Shown here: in pieces, positions 51,618 to 60,039 of the stretch
How the letters are laid out: each line of letters opens with the position of its first letter
Position numbering within the stretch: position 1 is the first letter of the stretch
DNA from: JBNKHH01 sp050290245
GTDB taxonomy: Bacteria; Pseudomonadota; Alphaproteobacteria; Rhodobacterales; Rhodobacteraceae
Length of the DNA stretch: 64,000 bases
Direction of reading: 5' to 3'
Assembly (NCBI GenBank): GCA_050290245.1
Contig: JBNKHH010000033.1
Coordinates: 1-64,000, forward strand
The notes under the pieces: generated by a model
What the model was told of the DNA's origin: nothing
Database searches by the model: none
The model's input: the letters and a program-made list of their open reading frames with translations, nothing else
Translations under genes and position numbers: made by a program

Positions 51618-52838
51618 TCACCCCAACAGATCGTGGCAAAGCTCGAGTGCGTCGACCAGCACGTCAACCTCGTCGGTCGTGTTGTAAAGGCCAAAGCTTG
51701 CCCGCGCCGTCGCGGTCAGGCCGAGGTGATCCATCAGCGGTCCGGCGCAATGGTGGCCGGCCCTGACGGCGATGCCTTTCTTATCGAGCACGGTAGAGAT
51801 GTCATGGGCGTGCGCCGCGCCATCGAGCGTGAAAGAAAAAATCGCGGCCTTGTTGCGGGTCGTTCCCTGCACCTGAAGCCAGTTCAGCCCGTCCAGCTTC
51901 TGGCGCGTATAGTCGCGCAGGGCTTCCTCGTGCTCAGCGATCCGCTCCATGCCGATGTCCATCAGGTATTCAAGCGCAACGCCGAGACCGATCTGCTGGA
52001 CGATACCGGGGGTGCCCGCCTCGAATTTCATCGGCGGATCAGCATAGAGGATGCCGTCTTTGTGGACCTCGCGGATCATGTCGCCGCCGCCCATGAACGG
52101 CCGCATCTCGGCCAAGCGTTCGGGACGGACATAGATCGCGCCCGACCCCGAGGGCCCATAGAGCTTGTGGCCGGTGATGGCATAGAAATCACATCCGATG
52201 TCCTGGACATCGACGGGCATATGGACTGCGCCCTGAGAACCGTCCACCAGGACCGGGACGCCCTTGTCGCGGGCACCGGCGCAGATCGACTTGACGTCGA
52301 CGCGGGTGCCAAGGACGTTGGACACATGAGTCACCGCGATCAGTCTGGTTTTTGGCCCGATGGCCGCCAAAACCTTTTCGGGATCCAGCGCGCCGGTCTC
52401 ATCAACGTCGATCCATTTCAGCACAACGCCCTGACGCTCGCGCAGAAAGTGCCAAGGCACGATGTTGGCGTGGTGCTCCATCACTGACAGGATGATTTCG
52501 TCCCCGGCCTCGAAACGCGGCATGGCCCAGCCATAGGCAACGGTATTGATGCCCTCGGTGGTGCCGGAGTTCATCACGATATGATCTTCGGAGGGCGCAT
52601 TCAGAAAGCGGGCGATTGTGCCGCGCACGGATTCGTACTTTTCGGTAGCGAGATTCGACAGAAAGTGCAGGCCGCGATGGACGTTGGAATATTCCATCGC
52701 GTAGGCCTGCGTGATCGCATCGATGACAACGCGGGGCTTTTGTGCCGAGGCGCCGTTGTCGAGATAGACAAGCGGCTTGCCGTTTACCTCGCGCGAAAGG
52801 ATGGGGAAATCGGCCCGGAGCTTTTGGACATCGTACAT
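51618..52838 (-). CDS. sufS: Cysteine desulfurase SufS
   Basis: A 406-residue group II cysteine desulfurase, which takes sulfur from cysteine as an enzyme persulfide for Fe-S assembly. The PLP lysine is in AITGHKLYGPSGSG (about residue 225) and the persulfide cysteine in RAGHHCAGPLMDHLG (about residue 362). It is the last gene of the suf operon, overlapping the YIP1-like gene by one base. A second desulfurase of another type is encoded near the other end of the operon. No sufE or sufU is in the window. Confidence 0.94.
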   Translation of the reverse strand: MYDVQKLRADFPILSREVNGKPLVYLDNGASAQKPRVVIDAITQAYAMEYSNVHRGLHFLSNLATEKYESVRGTIARFLNAPSEDHIVMNSGTTEGINTVAYGWAMPRFEAGDEIILSVMEHHANIVPWHFLRERQGVVLKWIDVDETGALDPEKVLAAIGPKTRLIAVTHVSNVLGTRVDVKSICAGARDKGVPVLVDGSQGAVHMPVDVQDIGCDFYAITGHKLYGPSGSGAIYVRPERLAEMRPFMGGGDMIREVHKDGILYADPPMKFEAGTPGIVQQIGLGVALEYLMDIGMERIAEHEEALRDYTRQKLDGLNWLQVQGTTRNKAAIFSFTLDGAAHAHDISTVLDKKGIAVRAGHHCAGPLMDHLGLTATARASFGLYNTTDEVDVLVDALELCHDLLG

Positions 52839-53395
52839 CAGGGCGCTCCTCCGGCTGCCACGAATGAAAGAATGAGAATGCCGACGACATATGTGGCAAA
52901 CCAGGACAGGGCCACGACGCCCAGGGCCTTAAAAACCGAGGGGAAACCAAAGGCCTCTGCATAGAACGCGCCGAGGAGCCACAGCCAGAACAGCGAAACG
53001 CCAAGACCCATCATGCCCGCCAGGAATGGCAGGACGAACAGCAGAACCAGCATGATGGCAAGGCCTGCCGACAGAACCAGTTCGAGGTAGGCGAAGACCA
53101 GGTAAGCGTCTGCCAGGCTGGCTTTTCCGCCAAAGGCCGTCCCAACCTTCCAGATTGCTACGACGACTGCTGCGCTAAATAGCGCCGTCATGATGAAACG
53201 TGTGATCGGCGGCAAAGGCGGTCCGAAGGTGTCTTCCGGAACAAGGGCGATCAGGGGTTCGGTCACGATGATTGATAGTATGATCGCCACGACAAACCCC
53301 ATGGCGACGGTGTTTCTGGGCAGGTCGAGGTTCAGCAGCATTGCCGCGGCCTTGCGAGGTGCCTGGAAAGTCAGAGAGATCAATGTTGCGAACAC
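52838..53395 (-). CDS. YIP1-like integral membrane protein in the suf operon
   Basis: A 185-residue protein with about five membrane helices, of the bacterial YIP1/DUF1282 kind. Its first part (SLTFQAPRKAAAMLLNL) is a cytoplasmic amphipathic lead-in followed by helices near 35-55, 72-92, 100-125, 130-150 and 158-180. The start overlaps the stop of the next YIP1-like gene by one base and its stop overlaps sufS by one base, so it is locked into the suf translation unit. Function unknown. Confidence 0.8.
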   Translation of the reverse strand: MFATLISLTFQAPRKAAAMLLNLDLPRNTVAMGFVVAIILSIIVTEPLIALVPEDTFGPPLPPITRFIMTALFSAAVVVAIWKVGTAFGGKASLADAYLVFAYLELVLSAGLAIMLVLLFVLPFLAGMMGLGVSLFWLWLLGAFYAEAFGFPSVFKALGVVALSWFATYVVGILILSFVAAGGAP

Positions 53396-53889
53396 TAGGC
53401 ACCTGCCTCATTCGGTGCACCCAACCTGAGACCTGCCCGCGCAAAGACGACAATGGCGGCGAGGCAGAGGGTGCTGATGATGGTATCGGCTGCGCCCGTT
53501 CCGACAAAACCCGCGGTCAGCCCAGACAGCAGCCAGAGCGGAACCGAAGCCAGGAGCGCCCAGAACAACGCTGCGCGTACGTGATACGCGTTTACGCCCT
53601 GGTCAAACAGGCGAAGGATCATGAACAGGACGAAGGCGAAGATATAGAAAGCGAGCGGCATGACCATGACCCAGGCAAAAAGCGCCCCGGCCAGACGAGC
53701 CTGAAGGTCGATGTCCGGCTGAAGCGCCGCCTCGCGTGCGAGACGCGGCCATTGTGACACGAAGATCAAGACGCAGGCTGCCACGAGGTAGGCCAGCGCC
53801 CGATCCTCGCGCCGGGCGCCACCGACGCGGTGCGCGGCCACATCACGGGGTGCGCGGTACATCGCAAGTATGTCCCGGACGACGCTCAT
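53395..53889 (-). CDS. YIP1-like integral membrane protein in the suf operon
   Basis: A 164-residue protein with about four membrane helices (about 32-50, 68-92, 106-130, 138-155), also of the YIP1 type and distantly like its neighbour at 52838. It begins MSVVRDILAMYRAPRDVAAH, the same kind of short amphipathic entry. It overlaps sufD by four bases and the second YIP1-like gene by one. Two adjacent, divergent copies suggest a heteromeric membrane unit. Function unknown. Confidence 0.78.
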   Translation of the reverse strand: MSVVRDILAMYRAPRDVAAHRVGGARREDRALAYLVAACVLIFVSQWPRLAREAALQPDIDLQARLAGALFAWVMVMPLAFYIFAFVLFMILRLFDQGVNAYHVRAALFWALLASVPLWLLSGLTAGFVGTGAADTIISTLCLAAIVVFARAGLRLGAPNEAGA

Positions 53890-55172
53890 GTCCGGCGGCG
53901 GGCCAGCCAGCCTTCGAGCCGCGAACGGATGTCATCGGCTATTTCTGCGTCTTCGATCTCTTCAATCGCCTCCGCAAGGAACGACAGGACCAACAGGTCC
54001 TGGGCGTCGCCCTCGGGCACCCCACGCGAGCGTAGGTAGAACAGCGCCTCTTCATCGATCGCGCCACTGGTGGAGCCGTGAGAACAGGCCACGTCGTCGG
54101 CATAGATCTCAAGTTCGGGCTTGGCCAGAAACTGGGCATCCTCATCCAAAAGCAGCGATTGACTGATCTGATAGCCGTCGGTCTTCTGTGCGCCCGCCTT
54201 CACCAGGATCTTGCCCTGAAAGGCCCCGACCGCGCCGTTGCGCAACACCTTCTTGAAGACCTGGCGGCTTTCGCAACTGACCGCGTCATGGGTGATAAAA
54301 ACGGTGTCGTCATGGTGAAAATCCCCGTCGCCCATGGCCGCGCCGGCGACGTGAGCAACGGCGTCATCCCCTGTCAGGTCGATGACCACCTCGTTGCGCG
54401 TCAGCTTCCCGTTGGCGGTCAGCGTGAACGATTTGAAGGTACTTTCGGCACCGAGACGCGCGAAGAGATGGGTTACCGCCAGCCGTTCATGGTCGCGGCC
54501 CTGGGCGCGCACGTGATGGAACACACCACGATCAGCGACATCGACCTCCATGCACTTGTTGAAGCGGGCAGCCGCCGGTCCGTTTTCCAGAAGCGTGAGG
54601 CTGGCGCCGGGATCGACCCTGACCACGAAATGCAGGATCGCATCGCTGTCGGTCTTTTCGTGAAGGTAGCACAGATGCACCGGCCGGGCGACTTGGCCGG
54701 TCGCGCGGATAACGAAACCATCCGAGGCAAAGGCAGTATTCAATGCCGCGAACGGGCGCTGAACCGGCTTCTGGCCGGCAGCTTCGAGCACGCCGTAGAG
54801 CCCCTTGGCCCAGTGAATATCGCTCGTCTCGGCATCGCTGAGCCGATCAATTTCCAGATTCGCCTCGCTGAGGTCGTCAGAGGCCTCGGCATCGAAAACG
54901 CCGTCGCGGAACACGATGCGGATGCGGTCCAGCTGATCGAAAACCGGCGTCTCATTGGCGTCAAATATCGCTGCATAGGGCGCTTCTGGCGCATTCAGCG
55001 CCTCGGGGCGGGTGAACCGCCAGTATTCGTCGCGCGCGCCGGGCAAGCCCATTGCCGTCAGCCGGTTCAGCGCGTCCTCACGCGTCGTGCGGGACCAGCC
55101 GCTGACCTCAGGCAGGGTGAGCGCGCCTATGCGGGCCTGTGTTGCGTCCTGTTTCGATTGTGCCAGGGCCAT
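53886..55172 (-). CDS. sufD: Fe-S cluster assembly protein SufD
   Basis: A 428-residue SufD, partner of SufB in the SufBC2D scaffold. The variable N-terminal half is followed by the conserved beta-helix core and the C-terminal block ISQSLLLDEDAQFLAKPELEI, CSHGSTSGAIDEEALFYLRSRGV (about 355-395, each seen in pieces), where a conserved His helps cluster formation with SufB. It overlaps sufC by one base and the first YIP1-like gene by four. Confidence 0.93.
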   Translation of the reverse strand: MALAQSKQDATQARIGALTLPEVSGWSRTTREDALNRLTAMGLPGARDEYWRFTRPEALNAPEAPYAAIFDANETPVFDQLDRIRIVFRDGVFDAEASDDLSEANLEIDRLSDAETSDIHWAKGLYGVLEAAGQKPVQRPFAALNTAFASDGFVIRATGQVARPVHLCYLHEKTDSDAILHFVVRVDPGASLTLLENGPAAARFNKCMEVDVADRGVFHHVRAQGRDHERLAVTHLFARLGAESTFKSFTLTANGKLTRNEVVIDLTGDDAVAHVAGAAMGDGDFHHDDTVFITHDAVSCESRQVFKKVLRNGAVGAFQGKILVKAGAQKTDGYQISQSLLLDEDAQFLAKPELEIYADDVACSHGSTSGAIDEEALFYLRSRGVPEGDAQDLLVLSFLAEAIEEIEDAEIADDIRSRLEGWLARRRT

Positions 55173-55927
55173 CAGGCCACCTCCGCCAGGATGTCAGCAT
55201 AGCCGTTCTTTTCGACTTCGAGGGCCAAATCCGGGCCGCCCGACTTGATGATCCGGCCATTGGCCATGATGTGCACGACATCCGGCTGGATATGGTCGAG
55301 AAGCCGCTGGTAGTGCGTGATGACCAGGAAGGAACGGCCCGCATCGCGCAGCGCGTTGACGCCTTGCGACACCAGCCGCATGGCATCGACGTCAAGACCG
55401 GAATCGGTTTCGTCCAGAATGCACATCTTGGGTTCCAGCATGGCCATCTGAAGGATCTCGTTGCGCTTTTTCTCACCGCCGGAAAAGCCGACGTTCACAG
55501 GGCGCTTCAGCATGTCGGCGTCGATTTCCAGCGCCTTGGCTTTTTCGCGGACAAGCTTCAGGAAATCGCCGGCGCTGAGTTCGTCTTCTCCACGGGCCTT
55601 GCGCTGCGCGTTCAGCGCGGTGCGCAAGAATGTCATGTTGCCGACACCGGGAATTTCAACAGGGTATTGGAAGGCCAGAAAAAGACCCGCAGCGGCCCGT
55701 TCTTCGGGATCCATGTCGAGGAGGTTCTTGCCGTCGAGCGTGGCTGTGCCCTCGGTGACCTCATAGCCGTCGCGACCAGCCAGAACGTAGGACATGGTGG
55801 ACTTGCCCGAACCGTTCGGCCCCATGATGGCATGGACAGCCCCGGCGGGAACTTCGAGGTCGACGCCTTTCAGGATCTGTTTCTCTTCTTCCTCAAGTTT
55901 GACGTGGAGGTTGTTGATTTTAAGCAT
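55172..55927 (-). CDS. sufC: Fe-S cluster assembly ATPase SufC
   Basis: A 251-residue ABC-type ATPase that powers the SufBCD scaffold. Walker A is MGPNGSGKSTMSYVLAG (about 36-52), the signature is VGFSGGEKKRNEILQM (about 147), and Walker B with following D-loop is CILDETDSGLDVDAM (about 168). It is soluble and has no membrane domain. Start ATG 55927 lies 78 bases after the stop of the 179-residue membrane protein gene, and the stop overlaps sufD by one base. Confidence 0.95.
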   Translation of the reverse strand: MLKINNLHVKLEEEEKQILKGVDLEVPAGAVHAIMGPNGSGKSTMSYVLAGRDGYEVTEGTATLDGKNLLDMDPEERAAAGLFLAFQYPVEIPGVGNMTFLRTALNAQRKARGEDELSAGDFLKLVREKAKALEIDADMLKRPVNVGFSGGEKKRNEILQMAMLEPKMCILDETDSGLDVDAMRLVSQGVNALRDAGRSFLVITHYQRLLDHIQPDVVHIMANGRIIKSGGPDLALEVEKNGYADILAEVA

Positions 55928-56005
55928 TTTTGCCTCGCAGAACGCAACGAAGGGTATCGCCGGAACGGCGATACCCTTGATGATGATGGAGATGTTGAGT
56001 GGCGC

Positions 56006-56545
56006 TTAGGCCTGGCCGAGCGTCTGTTGAACGAAGGCCTTGGAGAAGAACGCCTGGTAAAGCCCGGGCGCCTTTTGAACGATATCGGCCTGGTAGTGAA
56101 CCATGACCGCCAGACCGCCGACCAGCGCCAGAATGCGCAAGCCGCCCATCATGCGGAACGTCCAGGCGAAGAGGAGCGCCAGAACGCCGCCGAATAGGAA
56201 GTGGGCGTAGGGCAGATAGGGTTCGACCGCCGTGATCGAAGACAAGTCCAGCTGGATCAGGCCGGTGTCGGCAAAGAAGTGATAGGCCGCGGACTGGCCG
56301 ACGAACATCGACATGGCGCCAAAGATAAAGGCCAGAGGCACGAGCGTGATGCTCGACCCCTCGCCCAGCTTGACGCTTTTGGTTTTCTTTTTCATGCGCA
56401 CCGTGTTGTTCGGTTTGCGCTTTTCGCCCGCACGCACCTCTTCGCGCGGTCCGATGTGGACCTCGCCCATGGTGTTGTCGCCGCCGTTCTTGATCCGGGA
56501 CAAACGGTCCTCGAACCCGCGACGTTGTGCATTGGATAGAGACAT
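56006..56545 (-). CDS. Membrane protein of unknown role within the suf operon
   Basis: A 179-residue protein. Its first 65 residues are polar and basic (MSLSNAQRRGFEDRLSRIKN, then KKKTKSVKLGEGSS), and the rest has about four membrane segments (about 68-88, 108-128, 130-145, 150-165). ATG 56545 is used because AGGGG (plus-strand 56553-56558) lies just in front of it; the longer frame lacks such a site. I recognise no family. A strong stem-loop lies directly upstream. Confidence 0.72.
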   Translation of the reverse strand: MSLSNAQRRGFEDRLSRIKNGGDNTMGEVHIGPREEVRAGEKRKPNNTVRMKKKTKSVKLGEGSSITLVPLAFIFGAMSMFVGQSAAYHFFADTGLIQLDLSSITAVEPYLPYAHFLFGGVLALLFAWTFRMMGGLRILALVGGLAVMVHYQADIVQKAPGLYQAFFSKAFVQQTLGQA

Positions 56546-56557
56546 TCGGCTCACCCC

Positions 56558-56600
56558 TTTGGTCGGTTTGCTGCGTAAAAAGCAGCCGATCGTGACCAAA
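56558..56600 (-). promoter_or_regulatory. Two-part stem-loop next to the ribosome site of the suf-operon membrane gene
   Basis: Outer arms TTTGGTC (56558-56564) and GACCAAA (56594-56600) and inner arms GCTGC (56570-56574) and GCAGC (56582-56586) can form one extended hairpin. On the minus strand its base overlaps the Shine-Dalgarno of the 56006-56545 gene. It could control translation or mark an mRNA processing site inside the operon. Confidence 0.45.
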
Positions 56601-56671
56601 TAAGGGCAAGTCTGAGGTCAAATCTGCGCGAAACTTCAAGGAATCGCGCGGAACGGATTGATTTCGCTGAG

Positions 56672-56983
56672 TCATCGGACGCTCACCGCTGTTCCCGAGG
56701 CGGAAACCATCAGCATGTTGTTGATCACTTCGTAGTCGAGGTCGACACCAACGACGGCGTTTCCACCCGCCGCGCGGGCGCGCGCTTCCAATTCGCGCAG
56801 GGCGATTTCGCGGGCCTTGCCCAGTTCTTCCTCATAGGCGCCCGAGCGTCCCCCAACGATATCGGTGATCGAGGCAAAAAGATCCCGGAAAACATTCGCC
56901 CCCAGAATCGCCTCGCCCACGACGACACCGTGGTAGGTCTCGATGGTTTTGCCGTCGATAGAGGGTGTGGTGGTCACGATCAT
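56672..56983 (-). CDS. YbjQ/UPF0145 heavy-metal-binding-domain-like protein
   Basis: A 103-residue YbjQ-family protein. Typical blocks are MIVTTTPSIDGKTIETYHGVV at the start (seen in two parts), GEAILGANVFRDLFA (about 23-37), and ARAAGGNAVVGVDLDYEVI (about 70-88). These form pentameric beta-barrel assemblies; a metal-binding role has been suggested but not shown. ATG 56983 fits the family start; the upstream in-frame codons are not conserved. It is third after sufB in the operon. Confidence 0.88.
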   Translation of the reverse strand: MIVTTTPSIDGKTIETYHGVVVGEAILGANVFRDLFASITDIVGGRSGAYEEELGKAREIALRELEARARAAGGNAVVGVDLDYEVINNMLMVSASGTAVSVR

Positions 56984-57003
56984 CGTCCTGTCTCCCCGGG
57001 AAT

Positions 57004-57189
57004 TCATTCTTTGGAACCGCGCCATCCAGCCAGCACGGCCTGGCCGAAGAGGCTGCCGAGAAAGCCTGAAACAAAGCTGACGGCGATTATCTGATTTTGC
57101 TCAAGCATGTTCGTCGCCCAGTCTATGACGACAGCGAAGACCGCGCAGAAGATGCCGGTCAGCAAAGCAGAGGAAAATACGCGCGCCAT
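57004..57189 (-). CDS. Small membrane protein (61 residues) in the suf operon
   Basis: A 61-residue protein with two membrane helices (about residues 6-25 and 34-54) and a basic end (GWRGSKE). ATG 57189 lies eight bases after the stop of the preceding 53-residue gene, and its own stop is 20 bases before the ybjQ-like start, so spacing supports it as a real operon gene. I do not recognise a family. Confidence 0.62.
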   Translation of the reverse strand: MARVFSSALLTGIFCAVFAVVIDWATNMLEQNQIIAVSFVSGFLGSLFGQAVLAGWRGSKE

Positions 57190-57197
57190 AGGTCCGC

Positions 57198-57359
57198 TCA
57201 CGCTTCCGCCGGTTTCGAAACAACTGCACCGCCCGTGATGGCGATGAGCGGAAGAAGCGCCGAGGCTCCCACCGTCTGCAAACGCTCTGTCGACGACGGC
57301 GAAGACCATTCAAGGCTCTCGATCACCCCTTCGAAGTAAAAGGCCAAAATCTCCACCAT
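57198..57359 (-). CDS. Microprotein (53 residues) directly after sufB
   Basis: A 53-residue frame starting at ATG 57359, four bases after the sufB stop, and ending eight bases before the next ATG. It begins MVEILAFYFEGVIESLEWS and ends with a hydrophobic helix (GASALLPLIAITGGAVV). The tight spacing on both sides is the main support. No family is recognised; a membrane-associated helix is likely. Confidence 0.55.
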   Translation of the reverse strand: MVEILAFYFEGVIESLEWSSPSSTERLQTVGASALLPLIAITGGAVVSKPAEA

Positions 57360-57363
57360 CGGA

Positions 57364-58884
57364 TCAGCCCACCGAGCCTTCCAGAGAAATCGCCACAAGC
57401 TGCTGCGCCTCCATGGCGAATTCCATCGGCAGGGCTTGCAAGACTTCTTTGCAGAAGCCGTTAACCACGAGCGCCACGGCTTCTTCTTCGTCCATGCCGC
57501 GCTGCCGGCAATAGAAGAGCTGGTCGTCGTCAACCTTGGAGGTTGTCGCCTCGTGCTCGACGCGCGACGAGTTGTTCTTCACCTCGATGTAAGGAACCGT
57601 GTGCGCCCCGCATTTGTCGCCGATCAGCAGGCTGTCGCACTGAGTGTAGTTGCGCGAGTTCTTGGCACGCGGGTGCATGGACACAAGGCCGCGATAGGTG
57701 TTCTGCGCCTTGCCGGCGCTGATGCCCTTGGAGACGATCCGGCTCTTGGTGTTCTTACCCAGATGCACCATCTTTGTACCGGTGTCGGCCTGTTGCATGT
57801 TGTTTGTGATAGCGATGGAATAAAACTCGCCCTGGCTGTCGTTGCCGCGGAGGATGCAGGATGGGTATTTCCAGGTGACCGCCGAACCGGTTTCAACCTG
57901 TGTCCACATCACCTTGGAGCGGTCGCCCCGGCAATCGGCGCGCTTGGTGACAAAGTTATAAATGCCGCCCTTGCCTTCCTCGTCGCCCGGGAACCAGTTC
58001 TGAACCGTGGAATACTTGATCTCGGCGTCTTCGAGCGCAACCAGCTCGACCACGGCAGCGTGAAGCTGGTTCGTATCGCGCTGCGGCGCCGTGCAGCCTT
58101 CAAGATAGGAAACATAGGCCCCCTTGTCGGCGATGATCAGCGTGCGTTCGAACTGGCCGGTGTTTTCGGCGTTGATACGGAAGTAGGTCGACAGTTCCAT
58201 CGGGCAGCGTACGCCCGGCGGCACATACACGAAGGAGCCGTCCGAAAAGACGGCCGAATTCAGCGTGGCGTAAAAGTTGTCGGACACCGGCACGACGCTG
58301 CCGAGGTATTTTCTGACCAGTTCGGGATGCTCGCGGATCGCCTCGGATATCGAACAGAAGATGACGCCCGCTTTTTCAAGTTCTTTCTGGAAAGTCGTAC
58401 CAACGCTGACCGAGTCAAAAACCGCATCCACGGCGACCTTGCGGCCCTCGGCAGGTGCGTTTTCTGCCCCTTCGACACCGGCAAGAATCATCTGTTCCTT
58501 CAGCGGGATGCCAAGCTTGGCATAGGTCTCCAGAAGCTTGGGGTCGACCTCGTCAAGGGACTTGGGCTTTTCCTCCATGCTCTTCGGCTTGGCATAATAA
58601 TACAGATCCTGGAAATCGATCTTGGGATAATGGATCATCGCCCAGTCGGGCTCGTCCAACTGCTGCCAGCGCCGGAACGCCTCGAGCCGCCAGTCGGTCA
58701 TCCATTCGGGCTCGCCGTTCTTCTCCGAGATCAGACGCACGATGTCCTCGTTGAGGCCCTTCGGTGCGTATTCCATCTCGATCTCGGTTTCCCAACCGTA
58801 CTTGTACTTGCCGGAAAGCGAGCGCACGGCTTCGACTGTCTCCTGATCGACGCCTTCCTTGACCTCGTTGTCCAATGCAGCCAT
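57364..58884 (-). CDS. sufB: Fe-S cluster scaffold protein SufB
   Basis: A 506-residue SufB, the main scaffold of the SUF system. Conserved parts are VYVPPGVRCPMELSTYFRIN (about 230), EGCTAPQRDTNQLHAAVVEL (about 270), NFVTKRADCRGDRSKVMWTQ (about 315), and GDKCGAHTVPYIEVKN (about 425), which has the cysteine that accepts sulfur. ATG 58884 gives the usual SufB N-terminus. It lies 14 bases after the upstream desulfurase gene. Confidence 0.95.
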   Translation of the reverse strand: MAALDNEVKEGVDQETVEAVRSLSGKYKYGWETEIEMEYAPKGLNEDIVRLISEKNGEPEWMTDWRLEAFRRWQQLDEPDWAMIHYPKIDFQDLYYYAKPKSMEEKPKSLDEVDPKLLETYAKLGIPLKEQMILAGVEGAENAPAEGRKVAVDAVFDSVSVGTTFQKELEKAGVIFCSISEAIREHPELVRKYLGSVVPVSDNFYATLNSAVFSDGSFVYVPPGVRCPMELSTYFRINAENTGQFERTLIIADKGAYVSYLEGCTAPQRDTNQLHAAVVELVALEDAEIKYSTVQNWFPGDEEGKGGIYNFVTKRADCRGDRSKVMWTQVETGSAVTWKYPSCILRGNDSQGEFYSIAITNNMQQADTGTKMVHLGKNTKSRIVSKGISAGKAQNTYRGLVSMHPRAKNSRNYTQCDSLLIGDKCGAHTVPYIEVKNNSSRVEHEATTSKVDDDQLFYCRQRGMDEEEAVALVVNGFCKEVLQALPMEFAMEAQQLVAISLEGSVG

Positions 58885-58898
58885 TTCCGCTTCCCTAC

Positions 58899-59939
58899 TC
58901 AAGCCGCCCTCTGGCGGAATTTCTTCTCGTGTTTCAACCATGCCTCGGCGAACCGCATGATCTCGTCTTCCGTCGTTGTCGGCCCCAGCGACACGCGCAG
59001 AGCGCTTTCCGCCGCAACGGGGTCGAGCCCCATGGCGCTCAGGACGCGCGGCGCCTTGACCTTGCCCGACGAGCAGGCAGATCCCGATGACACCGCAAAC
59101 CCGGCAAGGTCCATTTGCATCACCTGAGTTTCGCCTTTCCAGCCGGGCGTGACAAAACAGGAGGTGTTCGGCAAGCGCGCCGAGTCTTTCCCGACAAAAA
59201 TAGTCTTATTTGCGCCGGACGCCAGAGCAGTTTCTAGAATATTTCTAAGTTTTTCGATTTTGTCCCAGATTCCGCCGTCCAGATCGGCCCGCGCGGCGTC
59301 ACAAGCGGCACCGAACCCGGCAATGCCAGCGACATTCTCGGTGCCCGAGCGCCGTCCGAGTTCCTGCCCACCTCCGGGTTGAATGGCCGGGATGTCGACA
59401 CCCTGGCGCACGATCAATGCGCCAACCCCTTTGGGACCACCAAGCTTGTGGGCAGACAGAACAGCGAAATCCGCTCCCGACCAGGAAAAGGCCCAGGGAA
59501 TGCGACCGACGGCCTGGGTTACGTCAAGGAACAGCCGTGGGGCGCACAGGCCGTTGAAGAGCCAGCCTTTTTCAGATTTGTCGGGCGGCCCGGTAATTAC
59601 ACCGGTTTCTGAGTTCGCAAGCCCCATGGCCAGGATTTCAGTCCCACCATTGTCATGCGCAAAAACGGCGTCATGAGCCGTGGTTTGTGCGGTGACAGAA
59701 AACCCATCTAGCACCCGCGCGGCCTCGGTTGCGCCCGATGTGAACACCACTTCACCGGGGGCACAGCCGACGAGGGCTGCTACCTGAGCGCGCGCACGCT
59801 CGACGATGCCACGCGCCGCACGCCCCTCGGCATGAACCGAGGACGGATTTCCCACGACATCTAGAGCCGCCAACACCGCCCCCCGCGCCTCGGACCTGAG
59901 CGGCGCGGTTGCGTTCCAGTCCAGGTAGATCCGTTCCAT
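58899..59939 (-). CDS. Cysteine desulfurase, IscS/NifS-like group I
   Basis: A 346-residue group I cysteine desulfurase. The N-terminus IYLDWNATAPL, the PLP lysine in LSAHKLGGPKGVG (about 178), and the active-site loop VSSGSACSSGKVKAP (about 300-314) place it with NifS/IscS rather than SufS. It should supply sulfur together with SufS at the other end of the operon. ATG 59939 is used; a GTG stands one codon before. Positions 59200-59265 are markedly A+T-rich with codons unlike the rest of the gene and hold an ICE-like box. Confidence 0.9.
   Translation of the reverse strand: MERIYLDWNATAPLRSEARGAVLAALDVVGNPSSVHAEGRAARGIVERARAQVAALVGCAPGEVVFTSGATEAARVLDGFSVTAQTTAHDAVFAHDNGGTEILAMGLANSETGVITGPPDKSEKGWLFNGLCAPRLFLDVTQAVGRIPWAFSWSGADFAVLSAHKLGGPKGVGALIVRQGVDIPAIQPGGGQELGRRSGTENVAGIAGFGAACDAARADLDGGIWDKIEKLRNILETALASGANKTIFVGKDSARLPNTSCFVTPGWKGETQVMQMDLAGFAVSSGSACSSGKVKAPRVLSAMGLDPVAAESALRVSLGPTTTEDEIMRFAEAWLKHEKKFRQRAA
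59235..59247. promoter_or_regulatory. ICE-like (Irr-type) box inside the group I desulfurase gene
   Basis: TAGAA (59235-59239) and TTCTA (59243-59247) surround TAT, a perfect dyad of the Irr-box form (TTAGAA-n3-TTCTAA). It lies in an A+T-rich patch of the coding sequence that uses AGA, CTA, ATT and TTT codons. It may be a regulator site for a promoter reading into sufB, or chance. Confidence 0.4.
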
Positions 59940-59950
59940 CACCGGTCCTC

Positions 59951-59990
59951 AAATATCCTGGGGGAGCGCGAGGGGGCAAAGCCCTCTCGC
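59951..59990. repeat. Dispersed intergenic repeat with hairpin (copy near iscR)
   Basis: AAATATCCTGGGG followed by AGCGCGAGG matches the element at 4908. It extends into a hairpin, GCGAGGGGGC (59968-59977) with GCCCTCTCGC (59981-59990), nine of ten pairs around AAA. It sits between iscR and the desulfurase, inside the operon, so it could trim or attenuate the transcript. Confidence 0.6.
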
Positions 59991-60039
59991 CCGCCGCGCT
60001 GGCACAGACCGGCGCCATCCGTCCTGCACAGCCCGAGTC

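Noticed and set aside
57436..59127. 563-residue plus-strand frame opposite sufB
   Set aside because: sufB is unmistakable on the minus strand; the antisense product has no family features.
59235..59247. Treating the intragenic ICE-like dyad as proven regulatory
   Set aside because: It is kept only as a candidate, because a 13-base dyad can arise by chance in an A+T-rich patch.
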